From Brachionus koreanus (Eukaryota > Rotifera > Eurotatoria > Ploima > Brachionidae), in NCBI GenBank assembly GCA_016987375.1, contig PJRA01000143.1, positions 10,315 through 22,774 of the forward strand: a stretch of 12,460 bases of DNA, in the 5' to 3' direction. The notes below the pieces were generated by a model. It did no database searches. It was not told the DNA's origin and worked only from the letters and a program-made list of their open reading frames with translations. Both the position numbers and the translations under genes were made by a program. Positions 1 to 8,241 of the stretch are shown here, piece after piece. Position 1 is the first letter of the stretch. The number at the start of each line of letters is the position of its first letter.

Positions 1-525
1 AATAGTGCAACTTAGAATGTTGAACTTGCTTTTGACTTTTGAAAGAAAAGTTATAAGAATTTTTAACATTTTGTTCTGTTCTATTGTACTAAATTTCACA
101 AAACCTTTCAACAGTAAGTTCAAAAACATGTGTGAGGATTATACAGAGTATTTTTATCCAAAATTTACATTTTTGTAGTGTAGTTACCAAATAATACATA
201 TGAAAAGAAGGCACATGTTTCCATTTATGTACCAGTATACTGTTAAAACAATATGCATATATTATGTGTAGCCACCAGCTCAAAGAAAAAATACTATTTT
301 ACTTTTTTTTTAAATTTTGTTTTACAGTTCAAAATTAAATCTAATAATTCAAATTTTTGTTCAATTTTTTTTACTGATCAATTTGCAAAATGTAAATGTC
401 TAACAAAACATTTGTTAATTTATTAAAATAGCAAAATAAAAGTATATAAAAGTTTTGCAAATAGCGTTTTCCAAATAGGAGCACTTCAAAACAATAATTT
501 CAAAATAATTCTTCTAATTTTTCTA

Positions 526-574
526 AAAAATTTTTGACTCATTCGTGTATTATCACGAATGCCTCAAAATTTTT
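526..574. repeat. Short imperfect hairpin
   Basis: Arms of about 21 nt (526-547 and 554-574) pair around a 6-nt TATTAT loop. The inner CATTCGTG/CACGAATG stem is perfect and the outer stem AAAAATTTT is nearly so. No neighbouring gene explains it. It could be a chance AT-rich palindrome with a G/C core, a small foldback remnant or a small-RNA precursor. Confidence 0.4.
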
Positions 575-1075
575 AACTCCACTATAATGACAGAAATAGC
601 AGTCAAAAACTTTTGGAGTTCAACGAGATATGACAGTGAGCGGATAAAAGGATTTAAACGAGCTTTAAAACTGTTCAAAATCTTGCACCATTAATTATTT
701 TATTAAGTTTTATATATGCAATTAGAAAACGAAAATAATGAAAAAAAAATTTCAAATAATCTTGTAAACTTGTGCTTAATATTAAGATTTAAAATAAATT
801 TTACATAATGGTCACATCAATTTTATTACTGGTCACTAAAATAAAAAAAAATTTTATTTTTAAAATTCCTTATTATTATAATTCCTTACTGTTCACATAT
901 TAGGAGACTAGTCAAAAAAAAATCTGGTCACACAACAGGCGAGACTCAATATGCTAATTGATTCTAATTAATTATTTAATGTCAAAAATATTTAAAAATA
1001 AAGATTCAATTTCAGACTTTATTTTTTAAATTTTGGAAAATATATGCAAGAAAATTAAAATTTAATTAAATTACT

Positions 1076-1081
1076 TTTATT
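1076..1081 (-). promoter_or_regulatory. Candidate polyadenylation signal AATAAA
   Basis: On the minus strand AATAAA lies about 83 nt downstream of the stop codon of the gene ending at 1164, a plausible distance for a short 3' UTR. The surrounding DNA is so AT-rich that the hexamer alone is weak evidence. Confidence 0.4.
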
Positions 1082-1163
1082 AGAAAAATTTTAAATTTCT
1101 ATTTCTTTCAAAAAAAAATCATAAGTCAAAATTTTAAGAGGGTTTAAGAGGGCAGAAAAAAAT

Positions 1164-1690
1164 TCAAACAATAAAATATGGAATGCCAGGATGTTCTCCC
1201 AAAATTCGTCTATTTTCTTTCAGACTTCGCCTTGGCCTCAAATGAAAACATAATAAAAAATCGACTATTTGATTACCAGTTAAACTCATAAACTGTCCAT
1301 AAGTTTCTACTTCAAATGGAAGTGCCTCGTCATGTCTCTTTTAAAATTATTAAAATTAAATTAAAAAAGTTAAAGAAAATGTCTTACTTTGAACCATTGG
1401 ATCTTAAAATTCGTTTTAACACAGTTCGCATTAACAGCTCTAGCTGAGACAATGCTTATTTCATCAAGCCTTGTTTCGAATCGGTCAAAACGCCGCTCCA
1501 GCCTATCGAAACGAACAAAAACTTGATTTAATAGATTGATAGTTTCTTGCTGTTGATTCTGGAACTGGACAATATTTCTATTTGCTTGAGCAACTTGATT
1601 TATGTTTGCTAAATCATTTGCCGATTCGATTAAAACAAGATTTGCTTCAATGGTACGATTGGCGTAGTCTCTTATATTTTTTGCATTCAT
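1164..1690 (-). CDS. Two-exon coiled-coil protein with Mug135/SAP-like C-terminal domain
   Basis: Coding exons are 1690-1388 and 1337-1164, joined across a 50-nt GT-AG intron in phase 0, giving about 158 residues and a TGA stop. Residues 1-60 are rich in Asn/Gln/Ala; residues 55-80 form a short charged coiled coil with repeated RFDRLERRFDRFETR heptads. Residues 100-158 contain LTGNQIVDFLLCFHL followed by RRSLKENRRILGEHPGI, a helix-extension-helix pattern. I recognise this from the conserved C-terminal domain of fungal Mug135-type coiled-coil proteins, where a similar 'L-x-G...LL...RR-x-L-x-x-H-x-GI' pattern follows an N-terminal coil. The molecular function of that family is unknown to me; nucleic-acid binding is only suggested by SAP resemblance. 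The reading frame continues exactly through the splice, with clearly coding composition in exon 2, so I think this is a functional gene. An AG dinucleotide sits directly before the ATG, so the true start could lie in an upstream exon or the mRNA could be trans-spliced there. Confidence 0.72.
1338..1387 (-). other. 50-nt spliceosomal intron
   Basis: The intron begins GTAAGA and ends in an AT-rich tract with AAAAG. Removing it joins ...IQWFK to RHDEALPF... in frame. Reading through instead gives a stop after five codons (VRHFL). A second AG two bases later would bring TGA into frame, so 1338 is the preferred acceptor end. Confidence 0.8.
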
Positions 1691-1930
1691 CTATATTAAA
1701 AAATTAATTATTTTTAAATATTAAAAAAAAATTTTTTTAAATATTTAAAAAATTTTAATTTTGTGTAAATTAAATTATTTTCAGTGACCAATTTCTTTAA
1801 ATGTTTGGTGTTCTTGTTTTTATTTGATGACAAATAAGCATTTTTCAAAGATTTTTCACATTTGGTTCATTTCACAAAAATGGGGTGTCTTTATTAGTAG
1901 CTATGAAAGCCCCAGTTGTTTAAAAGTCAC
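1691..1930. other. Upstream spacer of the 1164-1690 gene
   Basis: This is T/A homopolymer-rich DNA with no open frame of note. On the minus strand an AG (1691-1692) preceded by an A/T tract abuts the ATG at 1690, a possible cis or spliced-leader acceptor. No TATA-like or other promoter element can be separated from the background. Confidence 0.35.
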
Positions 1931-2100
1931 AAGTCTTAAGTCAAGTCCAAGTCCGGACTTTTAATTTTATTTTTTTTTAAAAAGTCCATGTCCAAAAACT
2001 TTAACATGATCATTTTTTTAATTAATTAATAGACAGATAAATTCTGATTTCTGAGTTACAAGGGTGGAAAGTCCGAACTTGGACTTTAATTTTGGACTTT
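1931..2100. repeat. AAGTCC motif cluster with inverted copies
   Basis: A run of AAGTC/AAGTCC units at 1931-1960, including the palindrome AAGTCCGGACTT, is mirrored at 2065-2100 by AAAGTCCGAACTTGGACTTT and a further TTGGACTTTT. One more AAGTCC lies at 1982. The copies face each other, so the region could fold into a stem. It may be the end of a non-autonomous transposon, since subterminal hexamer clusters are common there, but no target-site duplication was found. Confidence 0.45.
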
Positions 2101-2112
2101 TAAAAAACTCTG

Positions 2113-2426
2113 ATGAAAGTTATTCGAATACTGGATCAGATAAGAAATTCTTTTACAAATCCTAATCAAGAATCATTAAGACTTTTCTATATATCACTTT
2201 TGGCACCCTATCTGGAAGTATATTCAGTACGAGTTTAAAGTCCCTATTTAAAAACAGAAATTAAAATACTTGAAAAAGAAAAATGACATAGTTGATTGAT
2301 TCTACTAGAACTAAGCCATATGAAGAAAGACTTTTTAAGTACTTTAATTTTATGAGTCTTGAAAATTTTAGTGTTAGGGCAGACCATAAAATTTTAAAAG
2401 TTTTTAAAAAGTATCGTTATAAATGA
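2113..2426 (+). pseudogene. LINE (Jockey/CR1-type) reverse transcriptase C-terminal relic
   Basis: Two short frames in different phases follow each other. Frame 1 (2113-2238) carries SLRLFYISLLAPYLEVYS, matching the non-LTR 'LY-x-SLVRPHLEY-CS' region after the polymerase core. Frame 2 (2292-2426) carries KPYEERLFKYFNFMSLE followed by VRAD, matching the conserved 'PYEERL..L.L.SLE.RR.RGD' segment further downstream in these proteins. The order and spacing are right, but a frameshift and stops lie between them and the QRRATKL stretch is lost. The copy is more diverged than the one at 4258-4893 and is a dead fragment. Confidence 0.6.
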
Positions 2427-3369
2427 AAAAATAAACGATATTTTAAAAAATTACTGTACCTCATGAAAAACCAGATTATTTTGAGTAATAGTCATAATTA
2501 CTTTTAAGAAGAAATTCAAGAAATAAACTTAAAAAATTAAAATTTTAGTTTTATTTCGTTTTTTTGTTCTCGTCTGATACTATATACTTATTTAAGACAG
2601 AATCTAAAATAAAAAATATATTGTAATAAAGATAGAACAATTTTTTAGGATTAGTTTTATCTTGCTTCCAAGCTCTAATTAAATTTTCTTTTCTTTCTGC
2701 TTGTAACATAATCTATCTAAATAGCGAAAATACCCAGCTATAGCCTACATTAAGCTATATTTTTTCTCAAAATATGTATTAAACTTGACTAAAATTAAGT
2801 TTAAACGCAATGGTTAATTAAATTAACAAAAGCTGTAACTCGAGGTTAAACTTAATTAAGATTTTATCTAAGAAAAAATGGATCTGCAGTTAGGTCAATT
2901 CTTAAACTAAAATTTAATACTCTCTACAACATTTTAGATCATGTGGCCTTAAATAAGCTTAAACTATTAAAATTTTTTAATTAAGTTTTTGAACTGAGTG
3001 AGAAATATGTTGGGGCTGGATCTGTAATTGCTACCTTACTATTTCTTGTTTTTTTTCTGAGCAATCAGATATTAGAATTATTTTTGATATATAGAAACGT
3101 GAAATGACTTATTCTTGAATTGACGAAACAAAACTCAGGAACTAACATTTTGATTTCTTTTTAGAATAAACTTTTTTATAACTAATTCGCAAAAAACACT
3201 AAAATGATAAAAATTATTTCTTAATCTTACCTAACAAAATAAAATTAAAGAGAATCTATTGTTAATTAAATATCACACTTAAATAGAATTAAAAAGATAA
3301 AATTAAATAAATGGATGTCAAAGTAAATGAAGACTTACGATATACTTATTTTGACTGATGAAGAAATCC
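2427..3369. other. AT-rich spacer
   Basis: No open frame above about 50 codons with coding character was found. A weak imperfect palindrome of TTAAACTT and AAGTTTAA words lies around 2790-2860, which is unremarkable at this base composition. I see no RNA gene. Confidence 0.5.
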
Positions 3370-3545
3370 TCAAGAACTCTTTTTGATTGTCTCGATTTTA
3401 TTACTTGAATCGAAAACGCTTAAAATTTTAATTTGATCATCTGTTTTATCAGCCTTTAATTTTAATTTGCCAATATCAATTTGATTTTATCTTCTCTTGA
3501 GGTGTGAAAATTTTTTTAATGTAACGACCTCTGGTTTTAATGTAT
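3370..3545 (-). pseudogene. Doubtful minus-strand coding relic
   Basis: One frame reads TLKPEVVTLKKFSHLKRR, a TAA at 3487-3489, then NQIDIGKLKLKADKTDDQ and onward to TGA at 3370-3372. A neighbouring frame then gives SRQSKRVLEDFFISQNKYI. The residue composition, with few Phe/Ile homopolymers and mixed charges, is more protein-like than the surroundings. I recognise no family, and no start or splice sites stand out. It could be an exon relic or a chance open frame. Confidence 0.22.
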
Positions 3546-3626
3546 TTAAATGAATAAATATAATTAAAAAGATTGAAATATTTAAATTTTTATTTTTGTA
3601 AATTTTTGAATAAAAATTACATTTTA

Positions 3627-4040
3627 GCTGTTGCCAAACATTTTCGAATGGATGACGCACGGCCTGTCGTCCCCAATCTAAACGCTTTTCGTTTACCACG
3701 GCATATATCAATGCGAACGTTTGCGAAAAGCCACGATGAAGATTTGATCCAATGGCTACATGAGTTTAATACGCGGACTTTCATAGCTAAATAATGAGCC
3801 GTACAAAATCAGCTTCCCAATTTCTATCTTAGGGGACGAGCACGTCAATTGATTGATAGTAGAACCAAATAGATTCATGTGTCAAGATCATACACGAATC
3901 AAATCAGGCTGACAACCAAACACCGGACAAGCAGCTCTTGGAGCTCAGCAAAGGTTGCCTTCAAGATGACCAATGAACGAACCCAGAACCAATAAAAAAT
4001 TATAACCCATCAAGCCAAATTGCCACCGAATTCAAAAAAA
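3627..4040 (+). pseudogene. LTR-retrotransposon Gag relic
   Basis: In one frame the sequence reads KSHDEDLIQWLHEFNTRT, a TAA-TGA stop pair at 3792-3797, then AVQNQLPNFYLRGRARQL and a TAG at 3870-3872. A 'D-x-x-x-WL-x-EF' helix followed by 'LP-x-YL-x-GRAR' is a hallmark of the capsid part of Gag in Ty3/gypsy-like elements (retrotrans_gag type). Past 3872 other frames give KQLLELSKGCLQDD, compatible with the next Gag segment but shifted. Base composition from about 3640 to 4170 is visibly richer in G and C than the neighbourhood, consistent with an insertion. No protease, polymerase or LTR was identified. The element is dead and truncated. Confidence 0.55.
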
Positions 4041-4257
4041 AATAAGAAAAGAGGTTATATCAAGCCTACGGAAACCGAACCAAGTCAACCAAAATCATAT
4101 AAGCAATCGAAATGAAATCGAAATCGAATCGACCGATAATCAAAAATCTACAAAGAAAGAAATGGAACCATCAATGTAAGATTTTTAATAAAAGATGCTA
4201 TGTTGGCAATGATTATTTATTATTTTAATGAAAGCCTTTAAGGCGATGTTAAAAAAA
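4041..4257. other. Spacer between retroelement relics
   Basis: This is partly G/C-richer sequence continuing from the Gag relic (to about 4170), then AT-rich DNA with an AATAAA near 4186 and a TTATTTATTATTTTAATG stretch. No coding frame is supported. Confidence 0.4.
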
Positions 4258-4893
4258 AATAAAGTTAAGAAGTTTAGAAAAATTAAAGACTGGATGGTGA
4301 ACAACAAACTCAAATGGAATGATCAAATTGACAACTGCGTTAATAAAGCTAACAACATGCTTGGTATGCTCAGGAAAACATTCGTGTATTGGGATGCTTA
4401 ATCGTTTTTGCAGCTTTATAAAACATATTTTAGACCGCATCTAGAATACTGTGCACCTGCCTGGAATCCTTATTTAAAGAAGGATATACTTAAACTTGAA
4501 CAAGTACAAAGAAGAGCAACGAAACTTGTTCCACATATAAGAATTTTGAACTATTAGTCAAGATTAGCTAACTTGGGATTAGAAACTCTAAAAGATATGC
4601 GAGAGCGTGGGGATCTTATTCAATTCTATAAAATCGATAAAAATTACAATCATGTTAATTGGTACTACGATGCGAAACTCATGAGCTCAGTGGATAATGA
4701 AAGACCAAGTGGAGGAGTAAGAGGAGCAAAACATCGCATTTGCTCGCAGCTAACAAAATGCAAAGCAAGACGAAACTTTCTACCAAACCGAGTTGGAATG
4801 AACAATTGGAATGCGCTGCCAATAAATCGAAAGCAAATTGCTACTTTTTATATTTTATCATATTTATCTACAATTTTAAAGTTATTTATATAA
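4258..4893 (+). pseudogene. LINE (Jockey/CR1-type) reverse transcriptase C-terminus, two stops
   Basis: A single frame runs from about 4294 with NKLKWNDQIDNCVNKANNML, then [54 protein letters not shown] and FLPNRVGMNNWNALP. These are, in order, the conserved blocks after the polymerase palm in Jockey/CR1-clade non-LTR retrotransposons, ending at the 'R-x-x-x-x-WN-x-LP' signature near the protein's C-terminus. In-frame TAA (4399-4401) and TAG (4555-4557) inactivate it. The stretch is 5'-truncated, as is usual for LINE copies. The part after about 4850 is blurred, with the end possibly in another frame. It lies in the same orientation as the 2113 relic and the endonuclease at the window end. 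Confidence 0.82.
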
Positions 4894-5340
4894 GGCTTGG
4901 AATGACTAAGAAATTAATTGTAGTTTGGTTAAGCAAATTTTAAAACCAAAATTAAATTAAAAGCACTATCACGTGTTTCACCAAAAAATTTGTCAATTAT
5001 ATCCAAACCACTAAATAAAAAAGAGATCTTTAAACAACAATTTATTGGCTGAATGTTCTAATGAGACGCAACAAATTTACAAAAATTAAGTATCAAAAAT
5101 GTAAGATCCAAAGTGAATGTAATTTTTAAAATCTTAGTGTCATTCCTTTGGGATAACTTCTTTTATTTCAATTTCTTGAAAACAAAAACATATATTAATT
5201 AATCGGTGTCGTTTAAATTAATGAAAGTTAATTGTGCAAGCCTTATTTATTTATATTAATTTTTAACATAGATCAATCCCGGGATGATTGAAAGATTTAA
5301 ATTTTTTTAATATTTTTTTTTATTAGTTTCTAGATAATTT
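4894..5340. other. Spacer, probable LINE 3' flank then unique DNA
   Basis: There is no open frame of coding quality beyond a shifted tail of the LINE to about 4943. I looked for a poly(A) or short tandem tail that would mark the LINE 3' end and found no clear one. The rest is AT-rich. Confidence 0.4.
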
Positions 5341-5357
5341 TTTATTCTTGATTTATT
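5341..5357 (-). promoter_or_regulatory. Candidate polyadenylation signals
   Basis: Two AATAAA hexamers on the minus strand (5352-5357 and 5341-5346) lie 67-83 nt past the stop codon of the 5424-6257 gene, a suitable place for 3' end formation. They are weak alone because of AT richness. Confidence 0.4.
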
Positions 5358-5423
5358 TTCCACTAGTCATTTGATAAATCTTAAAATAATGATTAATTCA
5401 GTAATCAATAAAGGAATTTCTTT

Positions 5424-6257
5424 TTAAAAGTCTAAAGCTTCTGCTATTTGTTTTGAATCATCTAAAAATGCTTTATAACGTGAAGCCATATGAGTTAAAA
5501 ATGAATCTTGTTGAAGATTGTGTGGCTGAGGAATCGGCCTTGTATCGTCATTTTGTCTAAATTGCTGATAATCAGGTAATATTTGATTGAAAGGGTTTCT
5601 CACCGAAGGATAATATTCTTCGTATATTTTACTTATATCATCTAGATTATAATTTAAATAACTTTTTGGTACATTTTTTAATGAATGAACTGCCAATTTT
5701 CCGATAATCTCATCAACTTTTGACTGATTAGTTTGAGGAATTACAAAGAGAAAATATTTTTCGTCCATCATTTTTTGTAAATGATCTTTAGTTTCATTGA
5801 TCATATCATCATATTTCTGCTCAATTTCAAGTTTCTTTACTAAATTGTTCTCAGTGTTTATTTCCTTTTCGAAAGCTTCTTTGGACAAATTGTTAAAATC
5901 CATTTTTTTCATTTTTGCCATACAATCTTGCTTTCCAGTTGTCAAATCATTAATTAATTTTTGGCGATAATTGTTTATGTCTGTAATTGCTTTTTCACAT
6001 TGAAAATCAATAAGGTTTTTGGTATCTTCGATTTTTCTTTCTAAATTTCTCTCAAAGGATTTTTCAATATTTTCCCCTAAAGCCAACTCTATCTTTTTTC
6101 TTTTGATTTTTTCCTTATTAATCAGCAAATTTAGACAATATTCAACGTCAATCATGTGATTTTTGCATTCAGGACATTTTATTTTTCCTAATTTACCAAT
6201 TAAATTACCATAACTGGTCCACTCATCACAATCAAGTCTAATTTTAAGTGAATTCAT
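5424..6257 (-). CDS. Coiled-coil protein with partial RING-like zinc motif
   Basis: The first in-frame ATG is at 6257 (context AAAATGA), giving 277 residues and TAA at 5424-5426. The open frame extends 20 codons further upstream but without another ATG. Residues 20-45 contain GKIKCPECKNHMID then EYCLN, resembling the second half of a RING/B-box-like knuckle (C-x2-C plus His) without the first half. Residues 50-175 are highly charged, Lys/Glu-rich and predicted by eye to form a long coiled coil (ENIEKSFERNLERKIEDTKN and similar). Residues 185-277 are more globular, with NPFNQILPDYQQF and a Gln/Pro-rich part before the end. The layout 'zinc knuckle then coiled coil' recalls TRIM-like proteins, and I recall many rotifer proteins with an '-I-x-C-x-x-C-...' knuckle before a coil. 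A polypyrimidine tract with AG at 6270-6271 suggests that an upstream exon supplying the rest of the RING may exist, or that the mRNA is trans-spliced. The frame is unbroken. Exact function is unknown. Confidence 0.7.
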   Translation of the reverse strand: MNSLKIRLDCDEWTSYGNLIGKLGKIKCPECKNHMIDVEYCLNLLINKEKIKRKKIELALGENIEKSFERNLERKIEDTKNLIDFQCEKAITDINNYRQKLINDLTTGKQDCMAKMKKMDFNNLSKEAFEKEINTENNLVKKLEIEQKYDDMINETKDHLQKMMDEKYFLFVIPQTNQSKVDEIIGKLAVHSLKNVPKSYLNYNLDDISKIYEEYYPSVRNPFNQILPDYQQFRQNDDTRPIPQPHNLQQDSFLTHMASRYKAFLDDSKQIAEALDF

Positions 6258-6365
6258 TTTAAACAAGCTCTTAAAGAAAAGTTTTAATAATAATTTTTTG
6301 TGAGAAACATTTGCCAACGTTTTTATTTCCTACAGATTGATACACCTGAGTAAGTAGCAATTGAT

Positions 6366-6461
6366 AGCTAATTTTAATAAAATAAATGAACCATGCATGG
6401 TTAGTTCTGTTACACCACACCCTTAACCAAGCATAGTTTATTTATTGATTTAAAATAAGCT
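6366..6461. repeat. Hairpin with about 40-bp arms upstream of the coiled-coil gene
   Basis: Left arm 6366-6404 (AGCTAATTTTAATAAAATAA... to CCATGCATGGTTAG) pairs with the right arm 6422-6461, with a few mismatches and one small bulge and a loop of about 17 nt. The core words ATGCATGGTT and AACCAAGCAT are not simple AT palindromes. The structure lies 110-200 nt upstream of the ATG at 6257. It may be a small foldback MITE or a structured regulatory element; no duplication of target site was recognised. Confidence 0.5.
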
Positions 6462-7128
6462 TGCGATTACCTAATTATTAGTTAAAGGCTAAATTCTTTA
6501 TGAGTTTTCGAAAATTTTTTAAATAATTTATATTGTGAATTTTTAATACTCAAAAGCACGATATATTTTATACCTCTAAGGCCCGATTAAACCTAAAATT
6601 AAACAGTTGATTCAATTTTATTGCAAACAGAATTACTAAATATGATAAAATAGAAAGGAAAAGCCTGTTGATTAACTTTGAATTATAAAGTAGCAAGAAA
6701 AAAAGGTCAATATTCAACTAGATGTTCGAGGCAAAAATAGGAATCACAACAGACTTGATAAGATATATAACAACCCAAAATATCATACTATTAGTTTCAA
6801 ATTAAAAACCTTTATTTTTTCTTGTTTATTTAATTATTTATTTCAATTAAAGATATTTTTAAATAATGCAATTAACAACGATGAACAAGTCACTTCCAAG
6901 TTAAAAATATAACATAATTTTCTAATTTTTATTTAAATAAAAAATGTGTCTACTTTTAATAATTTTCTAACAACATTTAATGATCTCTGACGAATTTTTC
7001 ATTATTCATTTTTGGTTGCTTTTAAAAATACAAAAAAAATACTTGATTGTCAATTTAATCTGGCAATGTTAAGTTTGATATCAAAAATATCAAATTATCG
7101 GAAAATCAAAAATTCTAAAATTTTCTCT
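6462..7128. other. AT-rich spacer
   Basis: No coding frame is supported. A stretch near 6690-6775 is slightly richer in G/C (AGATGTTCGAGGCAAAAATA) but is broken by stops and shows no family signature. It may be decayed transposon sequence. Confidence 0.4.
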
Positions 7129-7539
7129 TTAACTTTCAGAAAAAGTAAAAGGATTTTTACTGTCACCTATTAAGCTGTCATCTTTTCTCACAACTTGCTC
7201 ATATTTTGCTAATAAAGTTGCAAAATACTTAGAAAATGGTGATGTTTTGATGAGATCTTGTTTATATTTTTTATTTAAATCTTTTTCATTTAACTTAATG
7301 AAATCAAGTATTCTATTTTTCTCAAAACTGATTAGAGTTTCGTGGGAAAAAATATTATTTATTTGATTTAGATTTCTCTCTATACAAGATCGTCTTAAAT
7401 CCTTGATTGAAATAATAACTGAATTCGTTAATTTTTTTTGATTAAGTAAATTAAAGATATTTAATAGAAATATATTAAATTCGTTTAAATTTTTTGAACT
7501 TTGAAGTAAAGTTACAGAAAATAAAAAAGTCTTAATTAC
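7129..7539 (-). pseudogene. Transposase C-terminal piece
   Basis: An open frame of 136 codons without an ATG follows a TGA at 7540-7542 and ends in TAA at 7129-7131. It reads KTFLFSVTLLQSSKNLNEFN, then SVIISIKDLRRSCIERN and KTSPFSKYFATLLAKYEQVV. It directly follows the catalytic core on the same strand, separated by a short stretch with stops and a frame change. In transposases of this type an all-helical region follows the second catalytic Asp; this piece fits that place. I cannot point to the third acidic residue with confidence. The absence of a start codon means it was once part of the larger protein. Confidence 0.5.
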
Positions 7540-7567
7540 TCATTTATCTCTTTTATATATTCAATAT

Positions 7568-7893
7568 TCAATAAAATTCAATCATCCTTGTCTGATTGAA
7601 ACCTTCTAAGACAGAGTTGATTAATGCCCATGAAAAATCAGTTACCACAACTGAAGGGAAATTTTTGTTTCCAGATTCTTTTAAATATTGTAATATTGTT
7701 TCAAGATTTTTTCTGACACTTCCACTAGTCTGTCTGGTTGTAAAAAATTCTCCAAGTGGTAAAGTTACATTAGAATCTTCATGGAACACCATGAGTATAA
7801 TAACGCTTTATTTTGATTTCTTATGTCTCTAAAAACTGAGCCAGTAGCGTCAAAATAAATAACTGGCTGTTTTTCCCTGACAATTTTCCACAT
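7568..7893 (-). pseudogene. Transposase catalytic core (DATG and TDFS motifs), frameshifted
   Basis: Frame 1 starts MWKIVREKQPVIYFDATGSV and runs to KALLYS near 7794. Frame 2 takes over at the ATG at 7792 with MVFHEDSNVTLPLGEFFTTR and ends at TAG/TGA-rich DNA after NSVLEGFNQTRMIEFY. Joining them needs a one-base shift. The order 'YFDATGS', 'PLGEFFTT', 'VVVTDFSWALINS..FN' is characteristic of the MULE-like transposases I know from invertebrate genomes, with the two Asp residues as likely metal ligands. The motif spacing is normal, so the fold core is recognisable although the frame is broken. Confidence 0.6.
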
Positions 7894-7906
7894 TTTAAAC
7901 TTATTA

Positions 7907-8185
7907 CTAAAGATTTAAAGGCTGTTTTATTTTAGAAATTAAGCAGGTTACTTGAATATCAGAAAAAAGGACAAATCCAAAACGATTTTGCATTATTTCT
8001 TGAATATATCCTCTGAAACTCTTTTCATCTTCATAAAGACACCTTGAATCCCACATGATTTTTGCACATTCTGAATCCACAAAAATATCAGAAATGCTCT
8101 CTTTTTTTATATAACTGCTCTTCATTACTCTAAAAACTATATTTTTTACTATATCGTATTCACCTTTTGTAAGTATAAATTTAAA
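7907..8185 (-). pseudogene. Transposase middle piece
   Basis: An open stretch of 92 codons (internal ATG at 8125) reads LTKGEYDIVKNIVFRVMKSS, then IFVDSECAKIMW and FRGYIQEIMQNRFGFVLFSD before ending in TAA-region stops. It precedes the DATG motif by about 30 codons. In intact relatives a 'FG-F-x-L-F-S' segment lies just before the first catalytic strand, which supports the assignment. The link to the catalytic frame is lost; a GTAACC...TTTAG segment could be read as a 45-nt intron but does not restore a clean frame. Confidence 0.45.
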
Positions 8186-8241
8186 TTAATTAAAACAATA
8201 AAATATATCATTAATATACTGTTGTTTTCAATCTGATTTTT

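Larger units (their letters stand above)
1..1163. other. AT-rich spacer, no supported gene
   Basis: The stretch is dominated by A and T runs, with stops in all frames. A 64-codon minus-strand frame at 89-283 opens with TTG rather than ATG and shows no recognisable motif, so I do not call it. The only local structures are a small hairpin near 526-574 and an AATAAA on the minus strand that serves the neighbouring gene. A short plus-strand run around 598-690 has unusual G/C content for the area but ends after about 30 codons. Confidence 0.6.

Noticed and set aside
89..283. 64-codon minus-strand open frame
   Set aside because: It opens with TTG, has no ATG near its start, no motif and no codon pattern distinct from AT-rich background.
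2780..2900. Imperfect TTAAACTT/AAGTTTAA palindromes
   Set aside because: Built from A/T words expected often at this composition; arms do not extend.
3487..3711. 74-codon minus-strand frame across the Gag relic
   Set aside because: Its first half is the antisense shadow of the plus-strand Gag frame; only its last part (3487-3545) looks protein-like and is listed separately as doubtful.
4249..4440. 63-codon minus-strand frame
   Set aside because: It is antisense to the LINE reverse-transcriptase blocks, which explain the sequence.
4740..4943. 67-codon plus-strand frame overlapping the LINE C-terminus
   Set aside because: A shifted reading of the same LINE segment; the conserved WN-x-LP block is in the other frame.
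6690..6775. Slightly G/C-richer stretch suggestive of a decayed transposon
   Set aside because: Stops in every frame and no recognisable motif, so nothing can be supported.
7596..7832. 78-codon plus-strand frame
   Set aside because: Antisense to the transposase catalytic core on the minus strand.
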